Source of the DNA: Sphingopyxis sp. H053
Lineage (GTDB): Bacteria; Pseudomonadota; Alphaproteobacteria; Sphingomonadales; Sphingomonadaceae
Direction of reading: 5' to 3'
Assembly: GCF_001468225.1 (NCBI RefSeq)
Contig: NZ_LNRU01000014.1
Coordinates: 52,741-116,740, forward strand
Length of the DNA: 64,000 nucleotides
A program made the translations under genes and the position numbers. The first letter of the stretch is position 1, and each line of letters starts with the position of its first letter. Shown here piece after piece: positions 61,776-64,000 of this stretch. Under the pieces are notes generated by a model that saw only the letters and a program-made list of their open reading frames with translations, was not told the DNA's origin and made no database searches.

Positions 61776-64000
61776 TCAGAAGCCCATCGTAAAGCGAAGC
61801 GCCGCACCCCGGTCGTCGGGCATCGCGGCGATATGCCCGGGATCGCGGCGCCACCAGCTATTCGCGATCAGTTCTCCGCCGAAGAGCGACAGTGCATAGC
61901 TCGCCTCGACTACCAGTTCGCGGCCCGTCGGCGCGAGATTATAGCTGCGGCGGCCGAAGTCGGTGCGGCCGGTCGCATAGTCGTGCGCGACGGGAAGCAT
62001 CAGGTCGATGCCGCCGCGCGCGACGCGCAGCGGCTGGGCGAAACGGAGCGCGGCGCGGTCGCCCGGCCGCATCAGATTCGCCTTGGCAATGTCGAACGAG
62101 AAGGCGGTCGACCAGAGCACGCCGCCCGCGATCAAGCCTTGGCTGTCGGGGCGTGTCCACATCTGGCGCCAGGCCGCCGCAACTTTCCAATCATCGCGCA
62201 TATCGAGGATGACGCTGGCGTCGCCGACGAGGCTGGTGGCGCCGCCGGCACCGAACATCGGGCCGAGGCGGGCGCCGAGAAGGCTGTCCGATTCGCGCAG
62301 CCAGCTCGCGCCGAGCGCGGTGCGGACCGGGCCGAAGCGCGCATCCCACGCGGCGCCGACGCGCTGGTAGCGGCTGTCATGGCCCGATCGGTAGCGGAGG
62401 AGGGGGTCGTCCTGCCAGCGTGTTCCTGACACCCAGCCATTTTCCAATATCATATTAACATATTGATTATTAAAGATATTATGCCGGATTATCGTGCCAA
62501 TTCCGGGACTTGCGGCGAAGCCCAAGCCCTCGTGCGCGGCGTCGCCGATCAGCATCGCATGGCCGCTCTCGCCGCGCTCGCCCGCGAGCAGGCCGCCGGT
62601 GCCGCGGCCGGCCGTAAAGCCGATGCGCGTGCGCGCGTCGAGGCGCGTCATCGCCGACGCGGCGAGGGTGCGCGCGCGCTGCGCATCGTGGAAGGAGAGG
62701 CCGGCGAGCGCGTCAGTGCCGCCGGTGCCGGGCGCGGTGACGAGCGAGAGCGCGAGCGACCGGCTTGCGGCGCTCTGCTGGCGGACGAGACCGCCGATCG
62801 CGCCCGAAAGCTTGAAGTCGGGACGCCGCTGGCCCAGCGAGCCGCCGAAATCGACGTCGAAAGCGCGGCCGAAGCCGTCGGTGACAAGGCCCGTCGTGCC
62901 GGCCCCGCCGGCATCGCCCATCGGACCGCCGAGGATACCCAGCGGCGCGTCGAGCGCGACCGCGGTCGCGGTGCCCGCGAGCGATGTGGCGCCCATCGGC
63001 TGGAAAGCGCGCGCAATGTCGAGGATGCCCTGTCCGTACACCGCATCGTCGCCGGCCGCGCCGGCATCGCGCGCCGATTGATAGAGAAGCGAGACGATCT
63101 GCTGGCTCGACAGATTCGGAAACGCCTGCGCGATCAGCGCGACCGCGCCCGCAACCTGCGGCGCGGCAAAGCTAGTGCCGTTGAGCACGAAGACGAAATT
63201 GCCCTCGGTCTTGAGCACGCCATTTTCATAGGCGCAGCACACACCCTCACCGAGCGCACTCAGGTAGGAGCCGGCATAGCCGCCCGCGCGGTTGCTGAAC
63301 CCGGAAATCGCGCCATTTTCATTAACCGATCCGGCAATGACGACGAGCCCGCCGCCAGCGTCGCGCAGCCCGCGCGCGAAAAAATCGGGGTTGTTGGGGT
63401 CATTGCCGTTCGCGGTCGTGTCGCCGTCATTCCCCGCCGAGACGATGACGATAATCCCCGCCGCGGTCGCGCGCGAGACCGCGGCGCGCAAGGTGGCACC
63501 GGGCAGGTCTTCGCCGCCGAGCGAGATGTTGACGACGCGCGCGCCCGCGCCGACCGCACGGTCGAGCCCCGCCGCGATCGCGGTTTCGGGAAAGCGGCAG
63601 CCGCTTTCGTCGTTCGAGGGGTCTTCGGTCGCGCAGCTGCCCGGCCGGTCGGCGCGCAGCACGAGCAGGTTGGCGTTGAACGCGATGCCGAAGGTGCCGA
63701 CGTCATTCTTTCCACCGAGCAACAGCTGCGCGACATTGGTGCCGTGCGTCCCCTCGCCGTTGATGCCGCGCGACCCGGCGAGGTCGATCGATTGCGACGA
63801 GATACGGCCGGCGAATTCGGGGCTGTCCTGATCGATCCCGTCGTCGATGACGCCGGCGAGGATATTCTGCCCCGTCGCCCCCGCCTGATAGGCGGTGATC
63901 GCGCCGTGGAAATTGACCCCGTCGGAGCGGCGCGTTTCGGCGGTATCGAAATTGCCCGTCGGCGGCGGGGTCGGAGTGGGTGCAGGCGTGGGGGTCGCCA
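61776..64000 (-). CDS. Subtilisin-family (S8) autotransporter-like protease, N-terminus beyond window
   Basis: The frame is open from the right edge to TAG/TGA-type stop at 61776 (over 740 codons). After a Pro/Thr-rich linker (TPTPAPTPTPPPTG) comes the S8 domain: Asp in AGVIDDGID, His in GEGTHGTNVAQ and Ser in LNGTSFAAPQVAGAVAL. The last ~300 residues look like an outer-membrane beta-barrel with terminal Phe (LRFTMGF), so an autotransporter is likely. An AT-rich stretch (about 62437-62490) encodes IIRHNIFNNQYVNMIL and differs from the rest. The apparent start at 63722 is an internal TTG. Confidence 0.88.
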   Translation of the reverse strand, partial: ATPTPAPTPTPPPTGNFDTAETRRSDGVNFHGAITAYQAGATGQNILAGVIDDGIDQDSPEFAGRISSQSIDLAGSRGINGEGTHGTNVAQLLLGGKNDVGTFGIAFNANLLVLRADRPGSCATEDPSNDESGCRFPETAIAAGLDRAVGAGARVVNISLGGEDLPGATLRAAVSRATAAGIIVIVSAGNDGDTTANGNDPNNPDFFARGLRDAGGGLVVIAGSVNENGAISGFSNRAGGYAGSYLSALGEGVCCAYENGVLKTEGNFVFVLNGTSFAAPQVAGAVALIAQAFPNLSSQQIVSLLYQSARDAGAAGDDAVYGQGILDIARAFQPMGATSLAGTATAVALDAPLGILGGPMGDAGGAGTTGLVTDGFGRAFDVDFGGSLGQRRPDFKLSGAIGGLVRQQSAASRSLALSLVTAPGTGGTDALAGLSFHDAQRARTLAASAMTRLDARTRIGFTAGRGTGGLLAGERGESGHAMLIGDAAHEGLGFAASPGIGTIIRHNIFNNQYVNMILENGWVSGTRWQDDPLLRYRSGHDSRYQRVGAAWDARFGPVRTALGASWLRESDSLLGARLGPMFGAGGATSLVGDASVILDMRDDWKVAAAWRQMWTRPDSQGLIAGGVLWSTAFSFDIAKANLMRPGDRAALRFAQPLRVARGGIDLMLPVAHDYATGRTDFGRRSYNLAPTGRELVVEASYALSLFGGELIANSWWRRDPGHIAAMPDDRGAALRFTMGF

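Noticed and set aside
61776..63722. S8 protease starting at 63722
   Set aside because: That codon is an internal TTG after the catalytic Asp and His. The frame is open to the window edge and includes both residues.

Overview
This 64 kb, GC-rich window is chromosomal core genome from an alphaproteobacterium, most likely a sphingomonad (Sphingomonadales; Sphingopyxis/Sphingomonas-like, genus uncertain). The reasons are the MipZ and DivK cell-cycle proteins, the S12 to Adk ribosomal superoperon with alphaproteobacterial spacing, zinc-free forms of L33, L36 and S14, a short second-type GluRS, a MaeB malic enzyme fused to a phosphotransacetylase-like domain, the mutS-glnD overlap, and scattered inverted repeats of the kind common in sphingomonad genomes. 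I found no phage, IS transposase, CRISPR array, rRNA or tRNA.

Layout. 1-6.3 kb: a membrane protein cut by the left edge, a candidate small RNA with its own promoter and terminator, a thioesterase behind Xaa-Pro aminopeptidase, a divergent exported oligopeptidase B, and a HAD/hypothetical pair. 6.4-16 kb: rpmJ, rpoN-lptB, a phosphomannomutase/phosphoglucomutase, a 266-bp MITE-like element, mipZ, panC, a Sel1-like gene, a four-gene minus-strand operon (DUF3572, HAD, RidA-like, FemAB-like) and divK. 16-25 kb: a glycine-zipper protein, a 53-codon small ORF, an Lrp regulator, rpmG, tonB with an upstream palindrome, gltX, nadE, prs, a TetR regulator with a likely operator, a HisN-type phosphatase and a GFA-family protein. 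25-32.5 kb: rpmI-rplT, an AraC regulator, pheST, an esterase and ogt. 32.4-42.7 kb: mutS-glnD, maeB, bamE, a cytochrome bc1 assembly chaperone with YceD, and an exported SRPBCC protein.

42.8-59.6 kb is the joined str-S10-spc superoperon on the minus strand: rpsL, rpsG, fusA, tuf, rpsJ, rplC, rplD, rplW, rplB, rpsS, rplV, rpsC, rplP, rpmC, rpsQ, rplN, rplX, rplE, rpsN, rpsH, rplF, rplR, rpsE, rpmD, rplO, secY, adk. Two places are unusual: a 302-bp stem-loop-rich spacer between rpsJ and rplC, and an 82-bp inverted repeat between rplO and secY. S12 carries Arg at residue 88, where streptomycin-sensitive bacteria have Lys. The right end holds a hypoxanthine-DNA glycosylase-like gene, an exported amidohydrolase, and a subtilisin-family autotransporter-like protease cut by the right edge.

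Most content is translation, protein export, envelope biogenesis, cell-cycle and cofactor metabolism. The points most worth follow-up are the small RNA at about 557-622, the rpsJ-rplC spacer, S12 Arg88, the MITE-like element, the tonB palindrome and the 53-aa ORF. All long ORFs antisense to these genes were treated as GC-driven shadows.
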